Program-made: the position numbers and the translations under genes | In this document: positions 56,678-64,000 of the stretch, one piece after another | Layout: every line of letters starts with the position of its first letter | Numbering within the stretch: position 1 is the stretch's first letter | The notes under the pieces: generated by a model | Databases searched by the model: none | Seen by the model: the letters and a program-made list of their open reading frames with translations, nothing else | What the model was told of the DNA's origin: nothing | NCBI GenBank assembly: GCA_013289855.1 | Contig: JABCZD010000005.1 | Coordinates: forward strand, 1-64,000 | DNA length: 64,000 bases | Reading direction: 5' to 3' | DNA from: Acidobacteriota bacterium | Lineage (GTDB): Bacteria; Acidobacteriota; Terriglobia; Acidiferrales; UBA7541

Positions 56678-57676
56678 CTAGCGGTCGATCCTCTGCATAT
56701 TTGCGGCGGCGTAACGCTCCCCTACGATTTCGTGTTGCGGGACGGCGGCTTCGAGTTCTGCTACTTCTTGCGCGGATAGCTTGATATCTGCGGCGGCGGC
56801 GTTTTCTTCCAGATATTTTCTGCGTTTGGTTCCAGGGATAGGGATCAGGTCTTCGCCCTTGGCCAGCACCCACGCTAAGGCTAGCTGGCCCGCCTTTACG
56901 CCTTTGCGATTAGCGATGGCCCTTACACGATCGACCAAGACCTGATTCTTATCGAAATTTTCGCCGGCGAAACGCGGGTAGCGTTTGGCGCGCGAATCTT
57001 TATCGCCGAGATCGCTCAGCTTGGTGATGGCGCCGGTCAGGAAGCCACGTCCCAGTGGACTGTAGGGCACGAAGCCGATGCCGAGTTCGCGGACGGTGGG
57101 GAGGATTTCGCTTTCTACGTGGCGCTCCCAGAGGGAGTATTCCGTTTGCAGCGCGGTGATGGGGTGAACTTTGTGGGCGCGGCGGACGGTGGATGGGGAA
57201 GCTTCCGAGAGGCCGAGATATTTTACTTTGCCGGCTTTGACCAGCTCGGCCATCGCGCCGACGGTTTCCTCGATAGGAGTTTCCGGATCGACGCGATGTT
57301 GATAGTAGAGATCAATGTGGTCGACGCCGAGACGCTTTAGAGAAGCATCACAGGCGGCGCGCACGTATTCGGGTTTGCCGCTGATGACCCAATAGGTGGG
57401 ATCGCCCTTTTTGCGAATGTTGGCAAATTTGGTGGCGAGAAAAACTTCATCGCGGCGGGCGCGAATGGTTTTGCCGACCAGTTCTTCGTTGTCACCGATG
57501 CCGTAAGTGTCGGCGGTGTCGAGGAAAGTGACGCCAAGATCGAGGGCGCGGAGCAGGGTTGCGGCAGATTCCGCATCGTCGCACTCGCCGTAGAATTCGC
57601 TCATGCCCATGCAACCGAGTCCCATACGGGAGACGTACGCGCCTTGCGAACCGAGTTTTACTTTTCTCATGGTCAT
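56678..57676 (-). CDS. Aldo/keto reductase
   Basis: A 332-residue (beta/alpha)8 NADPH-dependent oxidoreductase. The catalytic tetrad is readable: Asp in FLDTADTYG with its Tyr, Lys in FLATKFA and His in LYYQHRVD. The C-terminal [15 protein letters not shown] binds cofactor. Close to plant-type/YajO-like AKRs that reduce aldehydes. It follows the second DUF488 gene by 52 bp on the same strand and may be the last gene of that operon. Confidence 0.92.
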   Translation of the reverse strand: MTMRKVKLGSQGAYVSRMGLGCMGMSEFYGECDDAESAATLLRALDLGVTFLDTADTYGIGDNEELVGKTIRARRDEVFLATKFANIRKKGDPTYWVISGKPEYVRAACDASLKRLGVDHIDLYYQHRVDPETPIEETVGAMAELVKAGKVKYLGLSEASPSTVRRAHKVHPITALQTEYSLWERHVESEILPTVRELGIGFVPYSPLGRGFLTGAITKLSDLGDKDSRAKRYPRFAGENFDKNQVLVDRVRAIANRKGVKAGQLALAWVLAKGEDLIPIPGTKRRKYLEENAAAADIKLSAQEVAELEAAVPQHEIVGERYAAANMQRIDR

Positions 57677-57728
57677 GGCGGTTGGATGTTGGAGTAAGGA
57701 CTGCGGTTACGAAAGAGATGGGCGGAGG

Positions 57729-58166
57729 CTACGGGAGGTGGTGGATTTCCACGTTGGGCCACTTTTTTTGCAGGTATTCGGCTACCAGGCGGCGGTGGCA
57801 GTGATCGGGAGTTTCTTCGCTGCAGAGCAGGCAGGCGCCATCCAGTTGCGAGGGGTCCAGCTTTTTTTCTATTTTGCGAGCGCGCATTAATTCGACGAAT
57901 TTTGGTTCGTAGGACTCCCAAGCGCCTTTTTTCTTTTTAAAAGCGTCGAGGATTTCTTTCGTGGGGGCTAGATCGGGCTCGTGTTGGTAGTCGATATTGC
58001 AGATCGCTTTGGTGAAATAGCGGAGGTCTTCTTTTTTGGTGAAGGCGGCGAGTTGGGAAACGTTGTTCAGACGAACGTCGATCAGGCGCTTTACGCCGGC
58101 GTTGGCGAGACTGGTGAAGAAAACCTCGGCGGATTTTTTGGTGAAGCCGATGGTGAAGAGTTTCAT
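57729..58166 (-). CDS. DUF488 family protein (short form)
   Basis: A 145-residue DUF488 protein. It begins KLFTIGFTKKSAEVFF, has LIDVRLNNVSQLAAF near 28-41 and ends with the conserved Cys115-Ser-Glu117 and Cys123-His124-Arg125 set. The CXE...CHR pattern suggests a catalytic or metal site, but the reaction is unknown. It is clearly diverged from the DUF488 gene 19 bp upstream, so the two probably have distinct roles in one complex or pathway. Confidence 0.88.
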   Translation of the reverse strand: MKLFTIGFTKKSAEVFFTSLANAGVKRLIDVRLNNVSQLAAFTKKEDLRYFTKAICNIDYQHEPDLAPTKEILDAFKKKKGAWESYEPKFVELMRARKIEKKLDPSQLDGACLLCSEETPDHCHRRLVAEYLQKKWPNVEIHHLP

Positions 58167-58185
58167 CGCAGGTTCTTCCGGTGAT

Positions 58186-58818
58186 TTAGTTGGCGGCGCT
58201 TTTTAGCGCGGCGATAGTGTCTGGATCGGCTTCTTCCGGCTCATACGCGATGCGCTGCTCTTGCAGGCGATAGGCTTCGGTAAAAAGATCTTCCTGCGAG
58301 CAGAAGAGGTGCAGCTCGTTGGCGCGAAGTTTTAAATCGTTGGCCAGGCGGCGGAGAGCGTCGGAATGCGTTTCGATCGTGCCGTCGGCGAGGATGTGAT
58401 GTACATCAAGGCCGCGGGCCGCGAGATGCCTGGTTACCAGCACGGTGCGATGGCAATCCAGCGGTTCTTTTTCCGCGCACATGATGGCTACTCGATGTGT
58501 CCTCATACCCTCTTGAATGCGATCTAATCCTTGCTGAAAAAGATTGGTTTGCGCCAGGCGCTCGTAGCTGATTTTGCCGCGGTCGTAGCAGGAGGGGTCT
58601 TCGCTGCGGGCGCCCAATTCCTTACCGAGAAAAACATATTTGATGTTGTGGGGGCGCAGATACCCCTTGAGCTCTTTGCGATTGAATTGAGGATTCATGC
58701 GGCTATAGGGATTGGAGCGGACATCGCAAAGCGCGGAGATGGCATGTTGTTGCAATAAAGCGAGGAAACGCTCCTGCGGGTGATTGGAGTGGCCGATGGT
58801 GAAGACGGTGGCGGGCAT
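58186..58818 (-). CDS. DUF488 family protein (long form)
   Basis: A 210-residue DUF488 protein. It begins VFTIGHSNHPQERFLALL, has CDVRSNPYSRMNPQFNRKEL (31-50), YVFLGKELGARSED (61-74) and the Cys114-Ala-Glu116 ... Cys122-His123-Arg124 set. A C-terminal extension of about 50 residues is absent from the neighbour. The start is 7 bp after the dual-OB gene stop. DUF488 proteins are often predicted to act on nucleic acids or nucleotides; no activity is established. Confidence 0.9.
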   Translation of the reverse strand: MPATVFTIGHSNHPQERFLALLQQHAISALCDVRSNPYSRMNPQFNRKELKGYLRPHNIKYVFLGKELGARSEDPSCYDRGKISYERLAQTNLFQQGLDRIQEGMRTHRVAIMCAEKEPLDCHRTVLVTRHLAARGLDVHHILADGTIETHSDALRRLANDLKLRANELHLFCSQEDLFTEAYRLQEQRIAYEPEEADPDTIAALKSAAN

Positions 58819-58825
58819 GGTCGGT

Positions 58826-59521
58826 TTAGAGTGGCGGATTGGTGAAAATGGCGGCCACTATTTTGTGACAACGATTGTTGTCCTTCTCCCAAGGCTCGGT
58901 CAAGCTGACGCAGAGGTAGGCATTTTGCAGGGTGTAGATTCCGGCGGGCCTGCGTGCAAACGCTTCGATGGCGGCCGGATCGGTTAACTTCAGGCTATAG
59001 CGCGTGCCGTTATATTGGAAATTTGTCTGATGATTTCTGTAGAGCTTGCCTGCGGCGGGTTTTGCGGCGATTTGAATCTGGAGCGTCCTGGTTTTGATAA
59101 GCAGCAGGGAGTGGTGCTGAGTGGCGGCTTCGGCTTTACTGACGCAGTTGAAACACCCTGCGCCGGTGCGGTCGCTGTTTATCCAAAGGGTTGGCGGGCG
59201 GTCATCGAGAAGCTGCAGGGCGGGCCAGAGTAGTTCGCCGGTTTTAACCCACTCGCGGGTGTTGTCGATGAAGTGATTTTCAATTTGGTGATTGCGCGGA
59301 GCCGGGTTTAGTAGCGGGATTTCGATGATGTCGAGCAGCCTGGGCTGATCGTTGTTGGGATAGATGCACTCCCAAAGTTGTAGCTCGGTGGTGGGACGCT
59401 TGCTGACGGGACGAATCCAGCCTCCGAAGGTGCCGTTTCCAAGAACTTCGCGGCCAGCCACACAGCGCCCGGTCACTTTAAAGGAGTTTGCCAGGCAGAC
59501 GATTTTTTTGACGTACGTCAT
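58826..59521 (-). CDS. Dual OB-fold domain (DuOB) protein
   Basis: A 231-residue protein. The start KKIVCLANSFKVTGRCVAG, the FGGWIRPVSKRPTTE segment and LLDIIEIPLLNPAP are typical of the dual-OB family, which has two oligonucleotide-binding folds and presumably binds nucleic acid. First gene of a four-gene unit with two DUF488 genes and an aldo/keto reductase. Family members are known to me as neighbours of DUF488 genes; no biochemical role is known. Confidence 0.8.
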   Translation of the reverse strand: MTYVKKIVCLANSFKVTGRCVAGREVLGNGTFGGWIRPVSKRPTTELQLWECIYPNNDQPRLLDIIEIPLLNPAPRNHQIENHFIDNTREWVKTGELLWPALQLLDDRPPTLWINSDRTGAGCFNCVSKAEAATQHHSLLLIKTRTLQIQIAAKPAAGKLYRNHQTNFQYNGTRYSLKLTDPAAIEAFARRPAGIYTLQNAYLCVSLTEPWEKDNNRCHKIVAAIFTNPPL

Positions 59522-59546
59522 ATCTCGATCCGGGCGCGATCCGCCG

Positions 59547-59579
59547 CTGTATGAGAATACAGATTCGTGTAGTTGTCAA
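59547..59579 (-). promoter_or_regulatory. Promoter and dyad before the DuOB-DUF488 operon
   Basis: On the minus strand a TTGACA -35 box (59579-59574) is followed by a perfect CTGTAT-N4-ATACAG dyad (59562-59547) covering the place of the -10 box. The arrangement fits a repressor operator that occludes the polymerase. The dyad ends 26 bp before the DuOB ATG. Confidence 0.5.
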
Positions 59580-59684
59580 CATAGGTATACGGCGTTCGAG
59601 AGAAGAGAGCGTCTTGGAGATAGCGCGGCATGCCCCCTCCACACGTCGCCCGTTGGCCCTTGGCGTGCCCTAACAAGCGGCGTG

Positions 59685-60314
59685 ATGCCGAATTCGCTGA
59701 CACACGGCGTTGAAAAGACTGGCGGCGATCGTCAGGTGTCTGGCGAAGCAGGCGTCAGTGTCGGCGAAGTATTGCGGCGGTTGGGGCGCGAACCACGGAA
59801 GTATCTGCTGGCGCGGTGGAACTGGAAGTCGGCGGTGCTGAGTTCGGTGTTTCGCGCGGCGATATTCTTCGTTGCAAATCTGACGGCGGGAGTGTCCGCG
59901 GCCGTTGCGGCGATGAGCACGGAATTTATTTTTGGCGGTATGGTCTCAGGGTTTTACGGCGCATTGACGGAGGCATTTTGCGATGCGGAGCCGGCGTGGG
60001 CCGCGGCGGTGAGCGTGCTGGTGCTTCTGCCCGCGGCGAATCATGTGATGGAGTTTGTGGTGCATTGGCTGCGCGGAACGCGGAATTTGGCGCCAAGCAT
60101 CACGGCGTCGGTGGTGTTCACGGCGCTTTCGACGCTGTTCAATCTCTACGCGATGCGGCGAGGGGCGCTGGTGGTGGGCCTTGGACACCAATCATTAGGA
60201 GAAGACTTGCGACAAATGCCGCGAATTGTTTTTGATTTTTTGATGCTGGTGCCGCGCTTTTTGTGTGGGTGCAGGCCGCCGATCAATGCGGCGAAGGCCG
60301 GAGGGAATTCGTGA
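59685..60314 (+). CDS. Membrane protein of unknown function
   Basis: 209 residues from ATG 59685 (or GTG 59682). After about 50 soluble residues, hydrophobic stretches such as AAIFFVANLTAGVSAAVAA, AAAVSVLVLLPAANHVMEF and ITASVVFTALSTLFNLYAM suggest four membrane segments. No family recognised. Its stop overlaps the GTG of the following glycosyltransferase (60311-60314), so both are made together; it may be a membrane partner or lipid-handling factor. Confidence 0.7.
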   Translation: MPNSLTHGVEKTGGDRQVSGEAGVSVGEVLRRLGREPRKYLLARWNWKSAVLSSVFRAAIFFVANLTAGVSAAVAAMSTEFIFGGMVSGFYGALTEAFCDAEPAWAAAVSVLVLLPAANHVMEFVVHWLRGTRNLAPSITASVVFTALSTLFNLYAMRRGALVVGLGHQSLGEDLRQMPRIVFDFLMLVPRFLCGCRPPINAAKAGGNS

Positions 60315-61597
60315 AGATTTCATACGAAAATACGGATCACCGGGTTTTATCGGCTGGGCCGCGCGTGGCGCTATTTTGCGAAACGTATCAGGAGATCAAC
60401 GGCGTGGCCCTGACGGCGCGCCAGCTGGTGGCATTTGCCAAGCGCCAGGGGCGGCCGTTTCTGGCCGTTCACGGCGGACCGCGCATCGCGAAATTCACGG
60501 ATCAAGCGGTGACGCGACTGGAACTGCCACGCGGGCCGGTCAGTTTTGCGATCGAGAGTGATCTGCGCTACGACCTGTGTTTTTGGCGGCTTGCCCGAGT
60601 GGCGCGGCGCGCACTGGAAGAATTTCGGCCGGACGTGATTCATGTTACGAGCCCGGGAGAGTTTGGACAGCTGGGCGCGTACCTGGCATGGGCGCTGAAG
60701 ATTCCGCTGGTGGCTTCCTGGCATACGAATCTGCACCAATTCGCGGCGCGGCGACTGCAGGCGATGATGTGGTTTCTGCCTTCTAAGTGGTCCGGCGCTT
60801 GCTGCAATGCGGCGGAGCGGACGGCGTTGCGGGCGATTTTGCGCTTTTACAAACTGGCACGCGTGACGCTGGCGCCGACGCCTGAGCAGGTGCGTTGGTT
60901 GGAAGAGGCGACTGGCCGGGCGTGCTTTTTGATGGCGCGCGGCGTGGATACGCAGAAATTCCATCCGCGGCATCGCACAGTGCGGAACGATACCGTGCGA
61001 TTGGGATACGTGGGGCGCATAAGACCGGAGAAAGGGGTGCGCTTTCTGGTGGATGTCGAACGGGCGCTGCTGGCCGCGGGGCACACAAATTTTTCGTTTT
61101 TGATTGTGGGTGACGGCAGCGAACGCTCATGGCTCGAAAAGAACCTGACGCACGCGACGTTTACCGGCGTGTTGCGCGACGAGAAGCTCGCGGAAGCCTA
61201 CGCCAACATGGATGTTTTTCTGTTTCCATCGCGCACGGATACTTATGGGAATGTGATTCAGGAGGCGGCTGCGTCGGGCGTGCCAGCGATCGTGACGAAC
61301 GAGGGTGGACCGAGAAATTTGGTGGCACACGGAATCACGGGCTTCATCAGTGAAAACGATGAAGAGTTTATTCGGCGAACGATGGAGTTGCTGCGTGATC
61401 CCGGCAAGCGGCGAACGATGGGCGACGCGGCGCGCGAAAATATGAGCGGTGTTTCCTGGGAAGTGGTGTTTGAGATGACCTATGCGGCGTATCGTCATGC
61501 CGAACAAGCCGATGCACGACAGCTCGATGTTACCAAGGTGGCTGCGCTGGTGACTAAACGCATCCCTGCGCGTAAGGCCGGGGCGGCGTCCAGTTAG
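60311..61597 (+). CDS. Glycosyltransferase family 4, mannosyltransferase-like
   Basis: 428 residues from GTG 60311, behind GGAGGG and overlapping the preceding stop by 4 bp. GT-B fold: RVALFCETYQEINGVALTAR at the N-terminus, SWHTNLHQFAARRL in the acceptor domain, LGYVGRIRPEKGVRFL for the donor domain and a DTYGNVIQEAAASGVP (EX7E-type) site. It resembles GDP-mannose-dependent alpha-mannosyltransferases such as those acting on glycolipids. The membrane protein upstream supports a lipid-linked acceptor. Confidence 0.87.
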   Translation: MKISYENTDHRVLSAGPRVALFCETYQEINGVALTARQLVAFAKRQGRPFLAVHGGPRIAKFTDQAVTRLELPRGPVSFAIESDLRYDLCFWRLARVARRALEEFRPDVIHVTSPGEFGQLGAYLAWALKIPLVASWHTNLHQFAARRLQAMMWFLPSKWSGACCNAAERTALRAILRFYKLARVTLAPTPEQVRWLEEATGRACFLMARGVDTQKFHPRHRTVRNDTVRLGYVGRIRPEKGVRFLVDVERALLAAGHTNFSFLIVGDGSERSWLEKNLTHATFTGVLRDEKLAEAYANMDVFLFPSRTDTYGNVIQEAAASGVPAIVTNEGGPRNLVAHGITGFISENDEEFIRRTMELLRDPGKRRTMGDAARENMSGVSWEVVFEMTYAAYRHAEQADARQLDVTKVAALVTKRIPARKAGAASS

Positions 61598-61684
61598 ACG
61601 CCTGTTAGAGAGAGTTTTGCGACGATCTTAAAAGTTGACGTCGCGTCACGAGACCCGCACGTGGGGTCGACGCCGGGCAGACGC

Positions 61685-61718
61685 GGGCACGGCATGCCGC
61701 GGCATGCCGTGCCCCTAC
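61685..61718 (-). repeat. Long perfect hairpin repeat
   Basis: GGGCACGGCATGCC (61685-61698) and GGCATGCCGTGCCC (61701-61714) form a 14-bp perfect stem with a 2-nt centre; CTAC follows, giving GTAG at the 5' end on the minus strand. It relates by its GTAG lead to the other intergenic hairpins. It lies after the glycosyltransferase gene. Confidence 0.65.
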
Positions 61719-61843
61719 AATAATGGCATCGTACCGGCGGTTTCCTCAGCAACACTTTCGCGTTATCGTTCATCGTACGTTTGCAGGCTTTCTGTTGTAA
61801 CGAGCCGTGGGCTATTGGCGTCCTACTGGCGAAAGGAGACGCG

Positions 61844-62299
61844 ATGCTCGCTGAACCCGCTCCAGAGAAGAAATCGCCGCTCAAAAATCCGCTGCTGTAT
61901 TCGGGTGCAGCGTTTTTGATTGTGCTGTTGTACCTAGGCTGGATCTTTTTTTCGCGCTGGCAAGACGATCGCGATATTGAACGACGCGCCGCGGAGCGCC
62001 AGGCAGCGACACAGCAGGCGCAAGACCGCACGACCGTTGAGCAGATGGGTGGCAAGGAACTGGCGATACAGAATTTTTACGGCAATCCCGGAGTGGTACA
62101 CCGCGGGGATAGCGCGCAGCTTTGTTATGGCGTGGCCAACGCGAAAGTGGTGAAGCTGGAGCCGCAGGACAATCCGGTGTGGCCGTCGTATAGCCGGTGC
62201 GTGAATGTGAAACCCACGAAGACCACGACGTATACGTTGACGGCGGAAGATGCGGCCGGGCACAGCGTGACGCAGAATGTGGAGATTCAGGTGCGGTGA
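61844..62299 (+). CDS. Single-span membrane-anchored protein with Ig-like domain
   Basis: 151 residues from ATG 61844, behind AGGAG. A single hydrophobic anchor (about 18-38, AAFLIVLLYLGWIFF) is followed by a charged region and a beta-sandwich-like domain: FYGNPGVVHRGDSAQLCYGV to the end, with the Thr-rich strand KPTKTTTYTLTAED typical of Ig-like folds. The C-terminal domain probably faces the periplasm. No named family; function unknown. Confidence 0.72.
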   Translation: MLAEPAPEKKSPLKNPLLYSGAAFLIVLLYLGWIFFSRWQDDRDIERRAAERQAATQQAQDRTTVEQMGGKELAIQNFYGNPGVVHRGDSAQLCYGVANAKVVKLEPQDNPVWPSYSRCVNVKPTKTTTYTLTAEDAAGHSVTQNVEIQVR

Positions 62300-62312
62300 G
62301 AATCCAAACCAG

Positions 62313-62336
62313 GCCGGGCTAAAGCCCGGCGCCTAC
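62313..62336 (-). repeat. GTAG-led hairpin repeat
   Basis: On the minus strand GTAGGC then GCCGGGC-TTTA-GCCCGGC, a perfect 7-bp stem. It lies 13 bp after the preceding gene's stop and matches the frame of the copies at 3410, 40054, 53998 and 56647. Confidence 0.75.
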
Positions 62337-62383
62337 ATAAGGCAGACCAACACAAGAAGCGACCTAGATCCTACAATCCTCCC

Positions 62384-62413
62384 TTGTGGCTGCAAAAGGT
62401 AGCCATCTATAAT
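62384..62413 (+). promoter_or_regulatory. greA promoter
   Basis: A perfect -10 box TATAAT at 62408-62413 with a weak -35 TTGTGG at 62384-62389 and an 18-bp spacer, about 70 bp upstream of the greA ATG. Confidence 0.6.
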
Positions 62414-62484
62414 GCTCGTTTACCTGGCGGCCGCTGGACCATACGGTTCTGGCGGGACGCCTGAAGAAATTGGTGCCGATAGTC

Positions 62485-62976
62485 ATGTCTGAAGCGATCA
62501 ACGATCCGCTGGCGAAGATTAAACAGAAGCTGCAGGACGAAATCGAAACGCTTTCTCACGAGCTGAACGTGGAGCTACCGAAAGAGATTGCCGTGGCGCG
62601 CGCGCATGGCGACCTCTCGGAGAACGCCGAGTACAAATACGCCAAGGAGCGGCAGGGCTACGTGAATGCGCGGATGGGGCAGCTGAAGAAGCGGCTCGGC
62701 GACCTGGGGATGCTGAATTTGACGAATATTCCTAAGGACCGCTCGGGATATGGTTCGCGCATTGTGGTGCTGGACACGCAGAAAGACGTGAAGATCGAAT
62801 ACAAGCTGGTAAGCAGCGAAGAGGGCGACGTGGAAAAAGGCTTGATCTCCACGACTTCTCCTATCGGCAAGGCGCTGCTGAACCGCAAAGTGGGAGACGA
62901 AATCGAAGTGACCACTCCCGCGGGGAAGAAAGAGTTTGAAGTGTTGAAGCTGGTGACCATTCACGACGACGTGTAA
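62485..62976 (+). CDS. greA: Transcription elongation factor GreA
   Basis: 163 residues from ATG 62485 (an in-frame upstream start at 62470 is less likely). The N-terminal coiled coil carries the catalytic-tip region AVARAHGDLSENAEYKYAKE, whose acidic residues enter the RNA polymerase secondary channel. The C-terminal domain has TTSPIGKALLNRKVGDEIEV, diagnostic of GreA/GreB. It rescues backtracked polymerase by stimulating transcript cleavage. It appears monocistronic. Confidence 0.94.
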   Translation: MSEAINDPLAKIKQKLQDEIETLSHELNVELPKEIAVARAHGDLSENAEYKYAKERQGYVNARMGQLKKRLGDLGMLNLTNIPKDRSGYGSRIVVLDTQKDVKIEYKLVSSEEGDVEKGLISTTSPIGKALLNRKVGDEIEVTTPAGKKEFEVLKLVTIHDDV

Positions 62977-62987
62977 TGGCGGTTCGG

Positions 62988-63080
62988 GTAGCACAGGCAG
63001 TCTTGTTTCACGGTAGGGTGCTTGTCCCGAGCTTGCCTAGCCACACGGCAAAGGCGCACAGGCAAGAGTGCCTGTGCTAC
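62988..63080. repeat. GTAGCACAGGCA hairpin repeat and decayed partner
   Basis: The right element (63056-63080) is a 9-bp stem GCACAGGCA/TGCCTGTGC that on the minus strand starts GTAGCACAGGCACTCTTGCC. The left one, GGTAGCACAGGCAGTCTTG (62988-63006), is the same unit on the plus strand with its second arm lost, so the pair faces inward between greA and the next gene. Confidence 0.65.
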
Positions 63081-63121
63081 GTTTGACCCGTCGACAGCCT
63101 GCCTGATTGCATACTCTTGTT

Positions 63122-64000
63122 ATGAGACCTTCCTTGATTGTTCACGGCGGGGCCTGGGATATCCCGGACGAGGCGGCGGAGGCATGTACGGCGGGGTGTC
63201 AGCGGGCGCTGGTGGCGGGCTGGGCCGTTCTGGCGGGCGGGGGCACGGCGCTGGATGCGATTGAAGCGGCGATTGTGGTGCTGGAAGATGATCCGGTTTT
63301 CGATGCGGGATACGGCTCGCACTTGAATCTTGATGGCCGCGTGGAATGTGATGCGATCGTGATGGATGGCGCCACGCTGCGGGCTGGGGCTGCGGCTACG
63401 TTGCACCGGGTGAAAAATCCGATTCGCGCGGCCCGGGCGATTCTGGAAAAATGCCCACACATGATGCTGGTGGCGGAAGGCGCGGAACGCTTCGCACAAG
63501 AAAACGGCGTCGCGCTTTGCAAGGCGGAAGAGTTGGTCAGCGAGGCGGAATGGGACGCGTGGATGAAATGCAAGAAGGATGCGCACGCGGCGGAGCATCA
63601 TCGCGGTCATGAGCAGGGGACCGTGGGCGCGGTGGCGCTGGACTACGAGGGGCGGCTCTTTGCCGCGACTTCAACCGGCGGAACTTGTTGTAAGCTGCCG
63701 GGTCGCGTGGGGGATTCGCCGTTGATCGGATGCGGGTGTTATGCGGACGCGGAGGCTGGAGGGGTTTCTTGCACGGGCTACGGCGAAGCGATCATGAAAG
63801 TGGTGATGGCGAAGAGTGCGACGGATTACTTGCGGGGGCAGGATTCCGCGGCGGCGCATACGGAGGACGGACGTGGCTCGTCTGGCGCGATGCTCGCGGC
63901 GAAGAGAGCCGTGGATTTGTTGGCCGCGCGCACAGCGGGCACTGGCGGATTGATTCTGCTGGATCGCAACGGAGAACCGGGGTTTGCGTTTAATACGCCG
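63122..64000 (+). CDS. iaaA: Isoaspartyl peptidase/L-asparaginase (Ntn-hydrolase), 3'-truncated by window
   Basis: 293 residues from ATG 63122 to the right edge; no stop is reached. The start PSLIVHGGAWDIPDE and LDAIEAAIVVLEDDP are typical. The autoprocessing site is GTVGAVALDYEG, where the Thr becomes the new N-terminal nucleophile, followed by TSTGGTCCKLPGRVGDSPLI. These enzymes cleave iso-aspartyl dipeptides and asparagine. The visible part covers nearly the full family length (about 310-320 residues). Confidence 0.92.
   Translation, partial: MRPSLIVHGGAWDIPDEAAEACTAGCQRALVAGWAVLAGGGTALDAIEAAIVVLEDDPVFDAGYGSHLNLDGRVECDAIVMDGATLRAGAAATLHRVKNPIRAARAILEKCPHMMLVAEGAERFAQENGVALCKAEELVSEAEWDAWMKCKKDAHAAEHHRGHEQGTVGAVALDYEGRLFAATSTGGTCCKLPGRVGDSPLIGCGCYADAEAGGVSCTGYGEAIMKVVMAKSATDYLRGQDSAAAHTEDGRGSSGAMLAAKRAVDLLAARTAGTGGLILLDRNGEPGFAFNTP

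Overview
The window looks like a chromosomal contig of an Acidobacteriota member, probably class Terriglobia. This is inferred from the Oar-type TonB receptor with an N-terminal carboxypeptidase-regulatory-like domain, abundant secreted TPR proteins, DUF885 and M42 peptidases, and many short intergenic hairpin repeats. No rRNA is present and no database search was possible. The one complete RNA gene is tRNA-Ser(UGA).

Left part (1-19.2 kb): the edge of an IS3-like element, a POT/MFS-like transporter, a cytochrome c, HU protein with its terminator, and a DUF169 protein. A co-oriented glycan cluster at 5.0-11.4 kb holds two GT2 enzymes, two GT4-like enzymes and a NodU/CmcH-type O-carbamoyltransferase, so it probably builds and carbamoylates a cell-surface polysaccharide. 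Next come a duplicated M42 peptidase with a degenerate N-terminal half, an ABC exporter pair, a membrane histidine kinase, a VapBC-like toxin-antitoxin pair and tRNA-Ser.

Xylan block (19.3-36.7 kb): an SGNH esterase, a GH115 alpha-glucuronidase, xylulokinase, xylose isomerase, a GH3 beta-xylosidase/glucosidase, a LacI regulator, an Oar-like outer-membrane receptor and two TPR proteins. Together they would take up and depolymerise decorated xylan and feed xylose into the pentose-phosphate pathway. An identical 14-bp motif before the GH3 gene and before the receptor is a likely LacI operator. The xylulokinase has no canonical start codon ahead of its ATP-binding motif. A broken tRNA-Ser piece sits at the right edge of this block (37.0 kb).

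Middle (37.4-47.4 kb): a Tat-exported bicupin oxalate decarboxylase, a TetR-thioesterase pair, a PilZ protein, an M20 dipeptidase, and a second glycan locus on the minus strand (UDP-glucose dehydrogenase, two tandem paralogous glycosyltransferase-like proteins and a double methyltransferase).

Accessory zone (47.4-54 kb): degenerate repeats, an orphan HicB antitoxin, a DUF1566 protein, an MBL lactonase-like hydrolase framed by two copies of a hairpin repeat, and an unusual abutting pair of a GSX10DXD nucleotidyltransferase and a TIM-barrel protein, followed by a DUF885 peptidase.

Right part (54-64 kb): two SDR oxidoreductases with a divergent TetR regulator, then an operon of a dual-OB protein, two different DUF488 proteins and an aldo/keto reductase. 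This is the best candidate for an under-described nucleic-acid-related system. Then follow a membrane protein coupled to a GT4 glycosyltransferase, a secreted-type small protein, greA and a truncated isoaspartyl peptidase.
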